From assembly GCA_022496185.1 (NCBI GenBank), contig WTXG01000034.1, positions 124,001-188,000 on the forward strand: 64,000 nucleotides of DNA, read 5' to 3'. The position numbers were made by a program, and so were the translations under genes. Source of the DNA: Multifurca ochricompacta. Its lineage: Eukaryota > Basidiomycota > Agaricomycetes > Russulales > Russulaceae. Below, in pieces: positions 47,888 to 60,477 of the stretch. Each line of letters starts with the position of its first letter. Within the stretch, counting starts at the first letter, position 1. Below the pieces are notes generated by a model. The model saw nothing but the letters and a program-made list of their open reading frames with translations. It was not told the DNA's origin and ran no database searches.

Positions 47888-47936
47888 TATGTAATTGTAA
47901 TTGGTTGATTGACTCAATCAACCAAATAATTACATA
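47888..47936. repeat. Imperfect palindrome (hairpin)
   Basis: TATGTAATT...GGTTGATT is followed after GACTC by its near-complement AATCAACC...AATTACATA. The arms are about 21-23 bases and the loop 5 bases. It directly follows the Copia remnant. Confidence 0.6.
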
Positions 47937-48560
47937 AGCGTTTGTTTTGCTCGCTCGACATTGCGGGGTGCGGGGATAAGATCTGAGGCGCTCTTAATCG
48001 CTTAAACTCCGAAGCAGCACAGTCCAAGCATTCAAGTCCTTACAATTTGGCTGATCTCATCGTGACTGAAGGATCCGTAGAGAGCTAGAAAATCCTGGCT
48101 CAGTCTTTTGGACAGAAAGATTGTAAGATTAGGTAATACCTTGAAAAGCGTAGCTATGGCTGGACTTCCAACAAGATCAGATCCACATCCACATCTACTG
48201 AAACGCTGTAAGGATAGCTTGGAGCCTTGAGTTCTGTGCCCGGGCCCGAAACCTTCTGCCCCGCCCGTTCTGGCCTGTCCTGCCTTTTCTTCCTTTGTGC
48301 CTTTTGTCTCCTATGCGGCCACACTATCTGGACCTTCAACACTAGCATCGCAACCTCAACCACAGACATATTTTTGATCATATTGAAGCGTTAACAGCCA
48401 ATACACTATTTGGCAGTAACTACAAGTCCGAGGCAACTTTAAACGACTCTTCAAATCACCTACTCACGTATGATAGTCCGAAAAATGAAGGTAACCGTGG
48501 GCAAGCGGAAAAGTGAAAGGTAAAAGCTTAAGCGGATTCCAGACTCTATGTAATGAATGA
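47937..48560. other. Intergenic downstream of laccase 2
   Basis: No coding signal recognised. This is the 3' region of laccase 2 and the right flank of the Copia remnant. Confidence 0.4.
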
Positions 48561-51030
48561 TCAGGTGTTCCCCGTCGTGTTAACGAAGGCGTTGTAAGTT
48601 GGGCAAAGATTCTTCCAGGCATCTGAATAAGGCGCATTTTGACGAGCTGTCGCGTGGGTAGTCTGGGAAGAACTTACCCGTCGTAATATCCTGGGTCGGG
48701 ACGTCAGGGACATCTTCAGCGAGCACCACTGCGAAACCTCTGGCGGAACCATGGACTCGTCAGCACGGAAACGCATCCAGTCAGAATTAAGGGTTATGGC
48801 TAACTCGTTCAGGTGCCAGTCAATGTGGCAATGGAGGAACCACGGGCCAGGATTGTCGGTGAAGAATCGGATCGTCACGTTATCATTAGTGCTTGCGTTG
48901 CCGATGCTCACGACGTCTCGGATGACGGGGTTGTCGAAGTTGTATGTCGAGTTTCCCGCGCTACGAACCACATGGAACGCGTGCCCATGCAAGTGAACTG
49001 GGTGCTTAGATGGCGCGCTACTGTTAGAAATCCAAATCCAAAGATCTCGATAGCATTCGCTTGCCGACTCACAGGTCCTCCAGCAGCACCAGCGGGAATG
49101 GTAATTTCAACGCTCTTATTTGGCGCGAGGCCGTAGATGCTTCCCGAGGGGAGAAGGTCAGATGCTTTTTTGGCGCCACTCAAATCTGCAGTAGTACGGG
49201 GACTGTGGGTGGATCGAACGCAACATCATTGACATGGAATTTCGATGAGCTCTGTCGGTTTGATGTAGGTTCAATGGCGCCACCTTCTCGAAAAAAATTG
49301 GCACTTACTAGGGAGACGTTCAAGTTAATGTTGATGTCGGCACCACCAGCGACAGGTTCGCCAGGCTGTATTGCGCAATGACCATGATATACATGGAAGC
49401 GGAAAATAGACTATCAAAGCTTACCACAGATTGAGGGACCAGTGGCTAGGTACGTAAGACGTCAAAAATGTGTTGAATGGGGATAATACGTAGGGCATAC
49501 ATGGAGATCTGTCTCGTTAAGTGCCAGCACGCTTGTTGGGATGTCTGTAGTAGGGTCTGTCAACGGGTTTTGATTAGGAGCTCTGTCGTAGTGAAGGATG
49601 GCCAGGTTGGTGAGGTTAGTGTAGTTCGCGCCAGAGATATTGGGCAAAGCACGGATCCCTGTAAAAGTCAAGTAAAAATACGAAAGTACTTGAAAAAGAA
49701 AGGGAGAAAATTACAGTAATTACCGATCGACTGGTTGGCATGAAGCTGTAAACCGGTGAGGTTGTAAGTGTGGCCTCCTTCAGCACGATCATGACAAAAT
49801 TGTCCTACAATGACGGAGTAGCGTTGACCTGATTGGACATTAGTAAGACGAGGGAGGATTGTTTAGCCCATACATACCAGCAAATATCTGAAGTGAATCA
49901 ACAAGCAGAGGCTGAACGTTTTGGCCGTCGACTTCGATGACGGTCAGTTCATGGCTGTCAATCGAGAAAGTGAAATTGGGATCGCAAGATATAGACACTA
50001 GACGCAATCGGTATCTGTCATAATTTTTTTCATTTATTCGGGCACAAACTGGGAAGGTAAATGGGCATCACTGACCGTTTTCCATGATGAACATAGACCT
50101 CGGCTAGGGAGACGTTGGTAGGGCCACCAGAATAGCGACCTTTACCGTTAATCAAAGTGGAATTGGCGACACTTCGGGGATTGTCTAGCGTCCGAAGTTT
50201 AACCAAGGAAGATCACTTACTTGATCGTGGGTGCGACTGTCGAGACGTAATGATACCAATCTGAAAGCGTAATAACGCTCCTATCTGGAGGGAAAAAGGG
50301 GCTCGTCCAATGAGATTCCGACAGTCGAAAGATATTATATCCCACCATTGTCAATGTCATAGAGTTGACGATGAGGATCATTTGGGTCATAGATGACCAG
50401 GGGACCACGCAGGCCATCACAGTACTGGTTTTTAAAATGGCTGTGGTACCAGTACGTCCCCTGGTAAAGCGTCGATAAACTCTCGTGAGGTGGAGTAAAG
50501 GTCATACCGCTTGGTTGACTGGCGTGAATTTATAGACGAAGCTCTCTTTTGGGACGATTGGGCACTGAGTCACGAAGGAGACACCATCTACGTAGTTCGT
50601 ATGTTGTTGGAATATACCATGCCAATGCTGAGAGATGTCAGAAGTGTAAGTATTTTTTTTCAAAGGAAAGATCTCACAATAGATGTTGACAAGTCCATGG
50701 ACGTGTCAGTTAGAGCATCGGTGACATTGATCGAAAACTCAGAGCCCTAAAGGATGACGTATCAGAGCCAAGAAGCAAAAGCATTTCCAGCTGCCTCACC
50801 TTTCTTCCTTTGATCAGTGGGCCAGGAAAGGAACCTCCAGCAAGGACGGCACTGTGAAGGAATTGGATTAGAGCCTGTTCTTAGATGTGTCGATAGGCAA
50901 CTCACGCGCGAGTGTATCCGTCGGGGGATATCACCTTGTTAGCGATCGAAAGGTGGGCAATAGGCCCAATGGAAGAAAAGGCAAACCCTGAAAGAGTGGC
51001 AAGTAGAAAGAAAGTAGATAGGAGCCCCAT
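48561..51030 (-). CDS. Laccase 2 (copper sites intact, one apparent base loss)
   Basis: Seventeen exons from [19 protein letters not shown] (signal peptide, 51030) to the stop at 48561, all GT-AG. The four copper motifs are [26 protein letters not shown] and HCHIDWHL; the axial position ten past the Cys is Phe, which points to a high redox potential. Several N-x-S/T sites (NVTD, NISG, NYTN) suggest glycosylation, as expected for a secreted enzyme. The only break is near 49182-49184, where LLQI should continue as [11 protein letters not shown] but one T appears missing from a T-run. It oxidises phenols and aromatic amines and reduces O2 to water. A TATA box lies about 80 bases upstream. Of the three copies this is the one most likely to be active. 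Confidence 0.92.
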
Positions 51031-53912
51031 TCGCAATGACAAAAGCAGGACAAAAAACCGAAAGAGATACAGAGTAGCTTGGGGTGACGCTTGCCTACCC
51101 ACATGGGACTTTATATGATAGGGTGTGCGGCGAAGAAAGCTTCTTCGTGGTGTACATACCGCAGCAAGCAAATGCCATAACACATGCGATGCTTCAGTTT
51201 AGCAACCAAAGCGAATGGAAGACCCACGGACCAGACGCGTCCCGTGGCGTGCCCCCGCATGCCTACCAATCTATTTACTGGCTATTTGAGATGGAAAAAA
51301 GGGCAAAACTCAGCATTAACGTGCACGGCAGAGAACGGAACCTTACCATGGTTCACCACCAGCCATACATCTCTGAAATCTCCCATAATGCAACTACTGC
51401 TCAAATTTTAGACTTTATTTAGGTATCTGAGGGGTTGAACAGGTGCGGGTGTTGTCGATGCGATGATAGTACTTCCAGAATTGGCAACAACAATCAACAA
51501 TTTGTGGCGTCAGGCTTTGCCGATTTTTACCAGCCAGGCACCAGCTTTCCATCCCTCCCCTCCCGAAATCCCTTCCCTCTGAATACGATGACGCTCTCAC
51601 CTCGGCGGCTCTTACAGTTATCGCAGCATTTACTGGGAAACGATGGTCACATCTGGTATCTCTAAGGATCCACCAGAACTTATACACCTTCACCAGTCAC
51701 TAACACAGGGTAATGGAGTTGTATAATACGCCAAGGAAACCCCTTCGCTTTCCCAAACTGCGCATCATCCGTGGCAACAATATACAGAACTACGAGTGAT
51801 TTCATTGTCACCATCCGAGTCTTCGCAAAGGATTCCCCATCTGCTGGTCTCCGAGTTATCGGCTAGCCATCTCCGAGGGTATACGCGCTCGTATCTCCCT
51901 ACAAGTGACTTGCGACAATCTTGCTAAGCCCGTTGGCGTAGAGCGCACGTTGATCGAGATGGTGCGCTATTTACAAAAGTTGTTCCTTTCCGCATGGATT
52001 GCACCGGCCCCTTCCTCGGCTCTTGTTCAACGGACGACAGTGGTATCTCCCCATATCAGAGGCCTAAAAATATCTCCGTCATCATAGTTCAGTCAAGCAT
52101 CCTGCTTCGAGCATCATTGCCCCAAATCTAGTGCAAATAATAGCCAACTCATGACATTCCTGATCCGCGGTTCTGACGATCTCTTATCCTCCTATTATCA
52201 ACCTCCCCATTCCACGTGAAGCTGGCCCTCCTTCTGCCGTTGTGCCTTCTCGTAATTTATGCGAATGTCGCAAAGAACGTGCTATTGTATCGTGGATCCA
52301 TCCTCATAGGTGTTCCTTATTCGTAGTTTGATGTGTTTCGACAACGAGTGAGTTTTACTTGTGTCTCAGAGAGACGCTGGGTCCCAGCGCGTGTTTTAAT
52401 GGCGTTGCCTCCATTTGCGCAGCTCCGAAGTTTCAGGCACGATGGCATTCTTTCTCCAAGTGAAACTTCCCTAACCACTCTTGGCCCATTTGCACAGCAT
52501 GTTCAGATGGTCGCCGTCTCTCGTTCTAGCTTAAAATCCCGACTTCCTCGGGAGCTCTTCGCTTGGCTGACCAAAGTCATCAATCACATCCCACGGTAAA
52601 TGGCTCGGAGGGAGGGGGGGAGGGGTAGGAAGTCACTCCGAAGCCGCTTCTGTCATTTCGCTAAAGGTCAATACACTCGCCAGATACCTCCCGACCGTAT
52701 GCGGGCCTCTTGTTCCGAGCAAATTTCATTCGTTGATATCCCCCTATTAAACATGTTATGTTATGCTCAGTCGTTAGCCCAGACGCATAATTTTTCCGAG
52801 AGCTTTCATGCCTATTGTGGCCCGTGCAGATATCGACAAGCGGGCCTGGCGCCACAGACTTCGGAGGGATTCGACGCTTTGCTGATCCTACCCGGATGTC
52901 TGAGAGCGAACACCCCCCCCGTGCATCTTTTTCTCGCTCTCCGGGTCTGTCGTGTCCATGATCGGTGCCCGCGTCACCATCTTCTCCCCAGCGCCACGGT
53001 ACTTGCCGCTCTGCGCGGGTCGGTAGGCAGCATTGAAAACCGTAATTCGGTTCGCTGAATCTGACACTGTCCTTGATGCGCGGGTTGCCATAGGCCATTA
53101 TTTAGCACTGGCCTCGGAATAGTCGCAGCCAACTGGACGGACTTAACAGCCAAGGGGCTTTATATCATAATCACGTGATATTACATATTGTCATGTGACC
53201 TTTTTTTTCTTTTTTTTAAATTGACTTTATTCGCACTTCAGGCCAGTGCCCAAATTGCATGCTAGTACCGGGACATAGTAACTACTAGATGAACAAGGGA
53301 AATAGTGGAGGATGAGGGGTAGCGATCTGTGATGACTACAGGGGTGGCCCCTTGCCACCTCTCTTGCACTGAAGTATGACGGCTCTGGAGTTGACCGTCG
53401 AAATACCGCCTGATCCAATCAAGTAACGGGGTCACATCTGCAGAAACTGGTGCTCCATCAGAGTGGATACCATTGTAAAAACCCCAGTGGACTTGGCTGG
53501 GGAAGGTCCTCATCAAGTGCAGCCAAGGGAGTGGCACATGGGTAAGGTCAGCTGAAACAAGTGCAGTAAGCTTCATCACCAAACCCACATGAAGAAAGGA
53601 ATGTAGTGAGCAGGTCACGTGACTAGTTGGCGTTGATCGCCACGCAACTTATAATCAATTTCCATGATGGAGACATGCACGAAGAAAGTACTTGTACCAT
53701 ATGGTGATATTACGGTTACCATTTCTCGGTTTTCGCCCGCTGTTTCCAGACTCGCCGCCGCGCGCTTGGAACATACTTTATTAGCTGCTGTATAAAATCT
53801 AGAGAAGGTGGAGCCGACTGTTTTCGACGAAGAGACAAGAAAAAGTATATACAGGAAACGAAGACGAATAGTAAAACTAAGAAACAGGTCCTCTGAATTC
53901 ACGCGTTTATAT
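51031..53912. other. Intergenic between laccase 2 and laccase 3
   Basis: No gene was recognised with confidence. A minus-strand open stretch at 53262-53618 (LPWLHLMRTFPSQVHWGFYN, then TPLLDWIRRYFDGQL) reads like a genuine protein fragment, perhaps from a transposon, but I do not know the family. Another minus-strand stretch of 67 codons starts at 53091 (MATRASRTVSDSANRITVF). Neither has supporting context. Confidence 0.35.
51109..51117 (-). promoter_or_regulatory. TATA box of laccase 2
   Basis: CATATAAAG on the minus strand, about 80 bases before the ATG at 51030. Confidence 0.55.
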
Positions 53913-56338
53913 TCAGGTATGACCAGTTGCATTGAAGAAATTATTGTAAGTCGGGCAGAGGTTTTCCCAAGCATCTGAAGAGCGACGTTTAGATAAATCA
54001 TCGAGCAATCAGGCTAGGAAACTTGCCATTCGTAATGTCCTGCGTAGTACGTCCGGGACATCCTCAGCGAAGACGATGGCGAAACCGCTAAGACAGCCTT
54101 CAGTACTAGCGACAACATGTAAACGGAGGGCCAAACAAACGCAGCCAAGTGCCAATCTATGTGACAATGGAAGAACCAAGGGCCAGGATTATCGGTGGAG
54201 AATCGAATCGTGACGTTATCGCTAGCGTTGCCTATACTCACGACGTCCCGGATGACCGGGGTGTCGAAGTTGTAAGAGTCATTTCCGGCGCTGCGAACTA
54301 CGGAGAATGCGTGCCCGTGCAAGTGGACTGGATGCTGCGATGGTGAATCTCGTTAGGAACAGAGCAGAGATGGCTTGATGATAAATTTGAATGAACTCAC
54401 TGGTCCGCCGATAGCACCACCAGGGATTGTGAGTTCAACGCCTTGTTGGGCTGGAGACCGTAGATACTACCAACCGGGAGGAGTTCCGAGGCGTTCTTCG
54501 CACCACTCAGGATCTGGAGCAGTACAGGAACAGGAGGATGATGAAGGAAACGCCATTCATAAAGAAGGCAGTACGCGCATCATCTCATTTAATGCAAGAA
54601 TAAGCGTGATAGTAGGACTTCAAAAGAAAGAACTCACGAGCACGACATCCACGTTAATGTTGATGTCAGCACCGGCCGGGAACGGTGTCTGCCTGGCTCA
54701 ATCACATGGATCATAGACCAAATCCGAGGTCATCAGCCGATTAGACCTACCGCTGAGAGGGAGTGAGTGGCTAAGCATCATTCGTTAAACTCATCCGCAG
54801 CGGTAATAATAGAAATCATACATGGAGATTCGTCTCGACAAGCGGCAGCTTGCTAACTGGGATGTTCACTGTGGGATCAACAGTGGGATTTGTGTCAGGT
54901 GCCCCTGCGTAGTGGAGAACAGCGAGGTTGTTGAGGTTACTGAAATTCCGGCCTGCAGCATTGGGGAGAGCACGCATCCCTGTTTTTGTTAGGTTGGCCT
55001 GTAAAAACCCACGGCCTAATGAACTCTTACAATAATTGTCAACCGGCTGGTTGGCATTGACCTATAAGCTGGTAAGCCTTTCATTAAGGGAAGAGGGTCA
55101 ACATGATCGACTGACAACAACAGAATAGCGTTGAGCTAACCGAACATTAGCAATCACAATAAGAACGATTGGCTTTTCGTCGCGTACCAGCAAAGATCTC
55201 AAGCGAATCAACCCGCAAAGGCTGAACATTGTTACCCTCGACTTCAATGACAGTCATTTGATGACCGTCGATTGAAAAGGTGAAGTTAGGGTCACAAGAG
55301 ATGGAGATCAAACGAAATCGGTAGCTGTAGTGACACGCGCTGAATAATCTTCACGAGGAAGAGTGAACATAAAGCTGACCGCCGGACATTTACAACAGCG
55401 AGGGAAACATTAGCAGGTCTATCAGGGTAGCGGCTTTTTCCATTAATCAAAGTGGAGTTAAACGCGCTAAAGAAGTCTTTGGCGCCGACGTTTCAAAGGA
55501 GCGTCCGGAACTTACGGAACTGCTGGTCGGTTGGTCGAAAGGTAGTGGTACCAGTCCGCAAGCGTGATAATGGTATCATCTATCAGGAAACAGTGAGTGT
55601 ACCGGCGTGGCATGATATCTCTCCTACCATTGTCGACGTCGTACAGGTTACGGTGAGGATCATCTGGATCGTCGATGATAAACGCCCCACGCAGGCCGTC
55701 ACAATACTGGTTCCTGAGATGGCTATGATACCAAAATGTCCCCTACCACCCAGAATTAGCTACAGCCCTGCGAGATAACTCAAACACAATACGCTTTGAT
55801 TCAAAGCATTGAAATTGTAGACGAATGTATCGTTCGGTATGATGGGACACTGCGTGACGAACGAAACACCGTCGACATAATTTGTACGCTTTTGAAAGAT
55901 ACCATGCCAATGCTGCGGGAAATTCACGTCGTCATTTTTACATGCGTCCGAATCGGATAGGAGATCTCACGATAGATGTCGTTAAGTCAAGAGACTGGTC
56001 GGTCAATTGGTTGATAGCGTTGATGGAAAATGGAGTACCCTGAAGCGTACCGCATTAGGACAAAGTCATAGGAGCCCTTAAGCAACATACCTTGTTCCCG
56101 GATCACAGGACCAGGGAAGGTTCCCCTGCAAGAATGGAACTGCACTTATTGAGCACCGCAACCATTTAGGCTGTAGTAACCAGGAACTCACGGCCGAGTG
56201 AATCCATCGGGGGCAATATCCTTGCTGGAGATCACAGGTCTGTTTCAGGGCCGATGAATCTAAAAGCACTCCTAGATATAGCAGCAAGAAGCAAAACAAA
56301 GGAGCGAAGTTGCAACATCACAAACAGAAACGAGAAAA
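53913..56338 (-). CDS. Laccase 3 (frame broken at several places)
   Basis: The 17-exon plan of the other two laccases is fully visible from [17 protein letters not shown] (56338) to the stop at 53913. [26 protein letters not shown] and HCHIDWHL are all intact, with Phe at the axial position. The conserved frame is lost near 56235, 56123-56126, 54535-54543, 54440-54443 and 54046-54050, each as if one base were missing, and the exon 2 end near 56096-56101 is also off. No in-frame nonsense substitution and no lost splice site is seen. The last intron is GC-AG (donor GCAAGT at 54026, acceptor 53975). Either this copy is a recent pseudogene or the consensus is poor here. A TATA box lies just upstream. 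Confidence 0.88.
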
Positions 56339-58951
56339 CAGTGAAATGAAGGGCTTGGGGTCAGAGTTGAGGTGATTTATATAGAAAGACATGGGCGGCG
56401 ATGAATTGAAATTGAGACAACCTTGAGCCTGTGGTAACCTGATACACAAAGACCCAAGATACGTTCACCTTGGGACACGGAGCAGACAGCGTTACCTGTC
56501 AGGCCGGTTTTGCCGGCGGGACTGGATCTGGCAAGAAAACAAGAAACGATTTGATCTGGACTGTTCGTTGATGGTGCTGAGATCATTCAGTTGGAATATG
56601 TATGGCAAGGGGGAGTTAACAGGAAAACTATCGCCGCGAAGTACATGGCATCCAGGCATGAAGCCAAATGATATGCGTTTCTCAATAGAGACAGCGAAAA
56701 TCTTCGAAGTGGTGCAACAGAGAGAAGCATCTGGAGAAAAGAAGACAGGACTTTGCGCGATGGCCCAGATGGGTTGTGAGCCTAGAGGGGCAAGTATCGT
56801 CGAGTTCACGGTTTGAGTTCCCCCGTAATGTAATAGTATCTATAACATCCACCCTCTCTGGACTAACCACCGCGAGACCCCATTGGGAGAAGAAATACAT
56901 TGTAGTGGAGCAATCATCGACCAGTAAGATGAGTCAGCGACGTTTCAAACTCAGCCAACGGATGAGGTGGAGTTGCCTCACTCGCACTCGATACTCAAAG
57001 TAAGTGCCAGTTCCAGTGCTTAACTACTTCAGCTCTGTCAAATCCAATCCATTAGGAGATCAAGAGCCATTTTCATGCGTTGATAATGGCTGCGGATAAA
57101 AGAAGACAATTGGGAGTTTGCATGATGTCCACAATAAGAATAAATTGGTTAGATGGTTTCCGCCTTTTGTTCCTTTCAAGTTCGTCTTTCTTCCGTGGTT
57201 CATCACCCTCTTTAGCGTTCTCCTATAAGTTGGGTTTTATAGGTAGTAGGCACTTGTTATACCTGTCATTGCATATCATGACAATCAATGAATGAAAAGG
57301 TGGGTCGGTCTCCCTGTTCCTTCGTTTGCGACGCCATCGCCGCTCCAAACGCGTCTAGTTACCACGGGCAATCGCGATGACATCTTCTCTATTCTAGCAC
57401 ACAGGAATGGAACCGCGCAATCGACACTTCTCAGCCTGCTTGAACTACTTAGCATATCATGATGACCTCTTATGCACTAGAGCTACTGAGCTCTCCCCAT
57501 CTGCTTTAGATCACATCCTAGTTCCTAACAGCTTCACGGGCGGTTGATTCTTCACAAGAGGGCACTCTCGTAATGTCTTTGCTCTAAAGTGGATCCCAGC
57601 GCTATGTGATCTCTCAGCGTCGCAAACACGAGTCTTTGTGCTGCGACTGCCCCGTCTCCTTCATTCACAACAAGTGATGATTTACTCTCGTTAAGTGTAA
57701 TGATCTGCTCGCTTTGCCGTGCTGCTGTAAGAATGGCGTGTCGGACCAAAACGCGCTAACAACACACGCTCACCTCGACCACTACCTTCCACCCCCGACG
57801 CCCAGCACCCGATGCGACACACGACACCGAGCACAACCCTCAAAACAAAGTTCAAGTTCCCTGGTATCACGATCCTTGACCGGGCTAAAATACTCTTGCT
57901 CCCATACTCCTACTCGCATTTATATAAGTACTCAATGTTTGGCCTGTAATCATCGACATCTCACCATTTCTTCTCCAAGTCTCTCGAATCATCTCCCAAG
58001 CCTTCTCGGCGATTCTCTCATGACCATCGTCGACGTCTTCCCCTCAGGAAAACACTCATATTCCCGCAATCGTAATTATGTTGCCACGCTCTCACGATCT
58101 CTGCGCTGCTAGAATAGGGTGGCTATGGCCAACAGCAATGGCAATACTCTATGCATCCTTATTAGGATTAGGGCTTATCAAAATATTACCAAAAGTCCCA
58201 AGGGAAAACAAAATCTTAAATCCTAAGAGTGACAGTGGTGCGCTGTCTGCATATAGAGGACCTGTCCACGTCTTCACCGGAGGTTGCTAACCCCGTCTGA
58301 TGATCCGAAATAGTAGGTTGCCGAGTTAGTAACGGTTTCCATTCATGATGGGGTAACTCAGGCGTACAATGTCCGCGTCATAGTGCGTGCTTGTAGTAGT
58401 AAAAAGGACAGGAGTACCAGCGCACTCAGGATGGTAGGATCAAGTGATGAGAGACAATAATTCCGGTAACTATGGTTGGCCAACACGTCAGGATCTACCT
58501 CGATCAGGCAGACTAAAAACAACGGAAACCGACTTCCATGCTGAACATTCACTATAGAAAGGGGAAAGTTCGTCACGATAACGATCGTACGTTCGGAGTT
58601 CTCGGTGTATGAGTATTTTAAGAATGAATCAACGCTTACTCAACTATGATCGGGGTCCTTCTTGCCAAGTGCTCTCTGCTGCTCGCGACGAAAACACCGT
58701 AATGCCACAGCCTACAGCCACATCGAAATTGCTGTTTGAAGTGCACGTGTTTATCACGTGATCATACGTCGAAATCATTAAAAATTGCTCTCGGTGTAAC
58801 ACGACAACTCAAACTGTCTTTCACTGCCGCTGTATTCCCACCTCCCTCTTTCCTAGACTCATGAACTGTAGTAACTCACAGAGTAGCGGCGCATATCCCA
58901 CTCTGCCGGCTCGTGTCCGCCTGCCTCACCACACATTCGGCAACTTACTAA
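56339..58951. other. Intergenic between laccase 3 and the Copia LTR fragment
   Basis: It holds the laccase 3 promoter. Open frames such as 57714-58112 (plus) show no family resemblance. A tRNA-like sequence on the minus strand near 57430-57510 is incomplete. Confidence 0.4.
56375..56384 (-). promoter_or_regulatory. TATA box of laccase 3
   Basis: CTATATAAAT on the minus strand, about 37-46 bases before the ATG at 56338. This is close, so the leader would be very short. Confidence 0.5.
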
Positions 58952-59323
58952 TGTACGGATCCAATCCACAGTGAGTGCAAGGCAAAGTATTCCTTGGATG
59001 GTGAGAGAGAGAGAGAAGAGAGAAGAGAGCACGCCCTTTTGAGATAACTAGATCGAATGTAAACGTATTGTGCTTGAATTCAAGGAAATCCCTGCTTGTT
59101 GGTTCCGTTTGACCTTTGCGCTCGATGTTGTCAAGAAGTTCTTTAGCACACACAAAGAAAGATAAAGAGAGAGAAATGGCATTTGATTTCTGCTTCTAGT
59201 GGCTCACTGGCTGGTCTACTACAAGCATTGTATGTACCTTTAGATACTTGCAGAGAGACCTAGTTATGAAGCAGAAAGAGGGTGAATTAGCATTGAAAGA
59301 AGTCAAGTTAGATGAAGCCAGGC
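58952..59323 (+). repeat. Copia-type LTR, internally deleted copy
   Basis: It starts TGTACGGATC like the LTR at 46007 and follows it through GTGAGTGCAAGGCAAAG, the GA-rich tract, TTCTTTAGCACACA and GGTCTACTACAAGCATT. It then jumps to GTATGTACCTTT and the GAGAGACCTAGTT block. The roughly 400 central bases of the other copy are missing. AAGCAT occurs at both ends of the missing part in the longer copy. Confidence 0.8.
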
Positions 59324-60477
59324 AATAAAGGCGGAGATGATGTAGACGGAGAGGTGAAAACCTGGCAATTAAGACAGGGAGGTAGTGAAACTGGTATAAG
59401 AAATGGACGGGCATACGGCCCGGAATGCAAATGATAAGATTTACAAACTAGATCATAAGTGCTCTAATTCAGGAGAGGCGATAGCTGGCTGTTTCATGCT
59501 CAACGCCCGAGCCATCCTTACACTAATTTGAAACTTGGCTCTTCGTTTGGTGTGCCCGCTGACTGTGCACGGAACTGACCGTACTGCTGTGCTTGGCTCT
59601 TTGGGTATTGTTCCAGCTTAGCAAGCTAGAAGTTTTACCTTTGTGCCGTTGTAAGACCCTGTCGCTCAGACCTGACGCCTATCGCCTTTCCTCCCCTATA
59701 TTTTTCATAGGCGTTGTTTGTTCGTCCGGCAGACTACTCATTTCTATTGACATCCCATTTTTGCATGTGGCGGTTGCCTCAGCCGTGTAATTCAGTCCTC
59801 AGTGTCTTCTTGAAAGAGAGTGAGCTGTGACTTGGTTTCTCTCATCTCATCCAGACTGTTCGCGTCACTTTATTTTTTTTACCTGGACTGCGTCCCTACA
59901 ATTACGGAAGTGACGGAAATGATGACGGGATTCGCACTTTTTGGAGGATATCGCTTGCACTTTTTTTTTTGACAGTATTAGACAGTATTAGAATCGGATG
60001 ATGGGTCCTCAATATCATCTGTAATGTTCATGGGTTTTGGAGGAGGGCTTTGTTGTTACACCAAACAGAGCTCCATAATTCATTGTCAGAGTCCGTTCTC
60101 TCTTTTCTTTTACCCAGTTCAGCTGGAAAGCTGATAAGATATACAGATGCCGACCGCATGAGATAGGACTCTATCTCGTGTACCCCCTGAGTACATTCAT
60201 GAACCAGTCAAATGCAAAGAAATAGACCTGAACTTCGTCAAAGGTTGTCCTATGCCCCACTATACTATTCTTCGAGTCCTGAGGCAATTTGATAAGATGC
60301 CCAAGTGATATTTTCCACTCGCGCACACCATTCTGAACAATCCTCAGCTCGGCGCGCGGCGCGCATATATTGAAAACGGTGATAGCAACTAAATGTTTCT
60401 GTTTACATATTGTACTAGTTCGTTAAGAGCACAAGATAGTTGTGATAATGCGAGGGCATTCACATCGTTCGTTGAAG
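59324..60477. other. Intergenic downstream of tyrosinase
   Basis: No gene recognised. This is the 3' side of the tyrosinase gene. It contains T-runs near 59870-59880 and 59961-59970 and a GCGCGCGGCGCGC palindrome near 60351-60363. Confidence 0.4.

Noticed and set aside
52661..53098. 145-codon minus-strand frame
   Set aside because: It overlaps another open frame in the same region; neither shows a family, codon bias cannot be judged, and no promoter or introns support it.
57425..57515. Minus-strand tRNA-like sequence (GAGCTCAGTAGCTC, GCATA/TATGC stem)
   Set aside because: T arm and acceptor stem do not pair; left as unproven.
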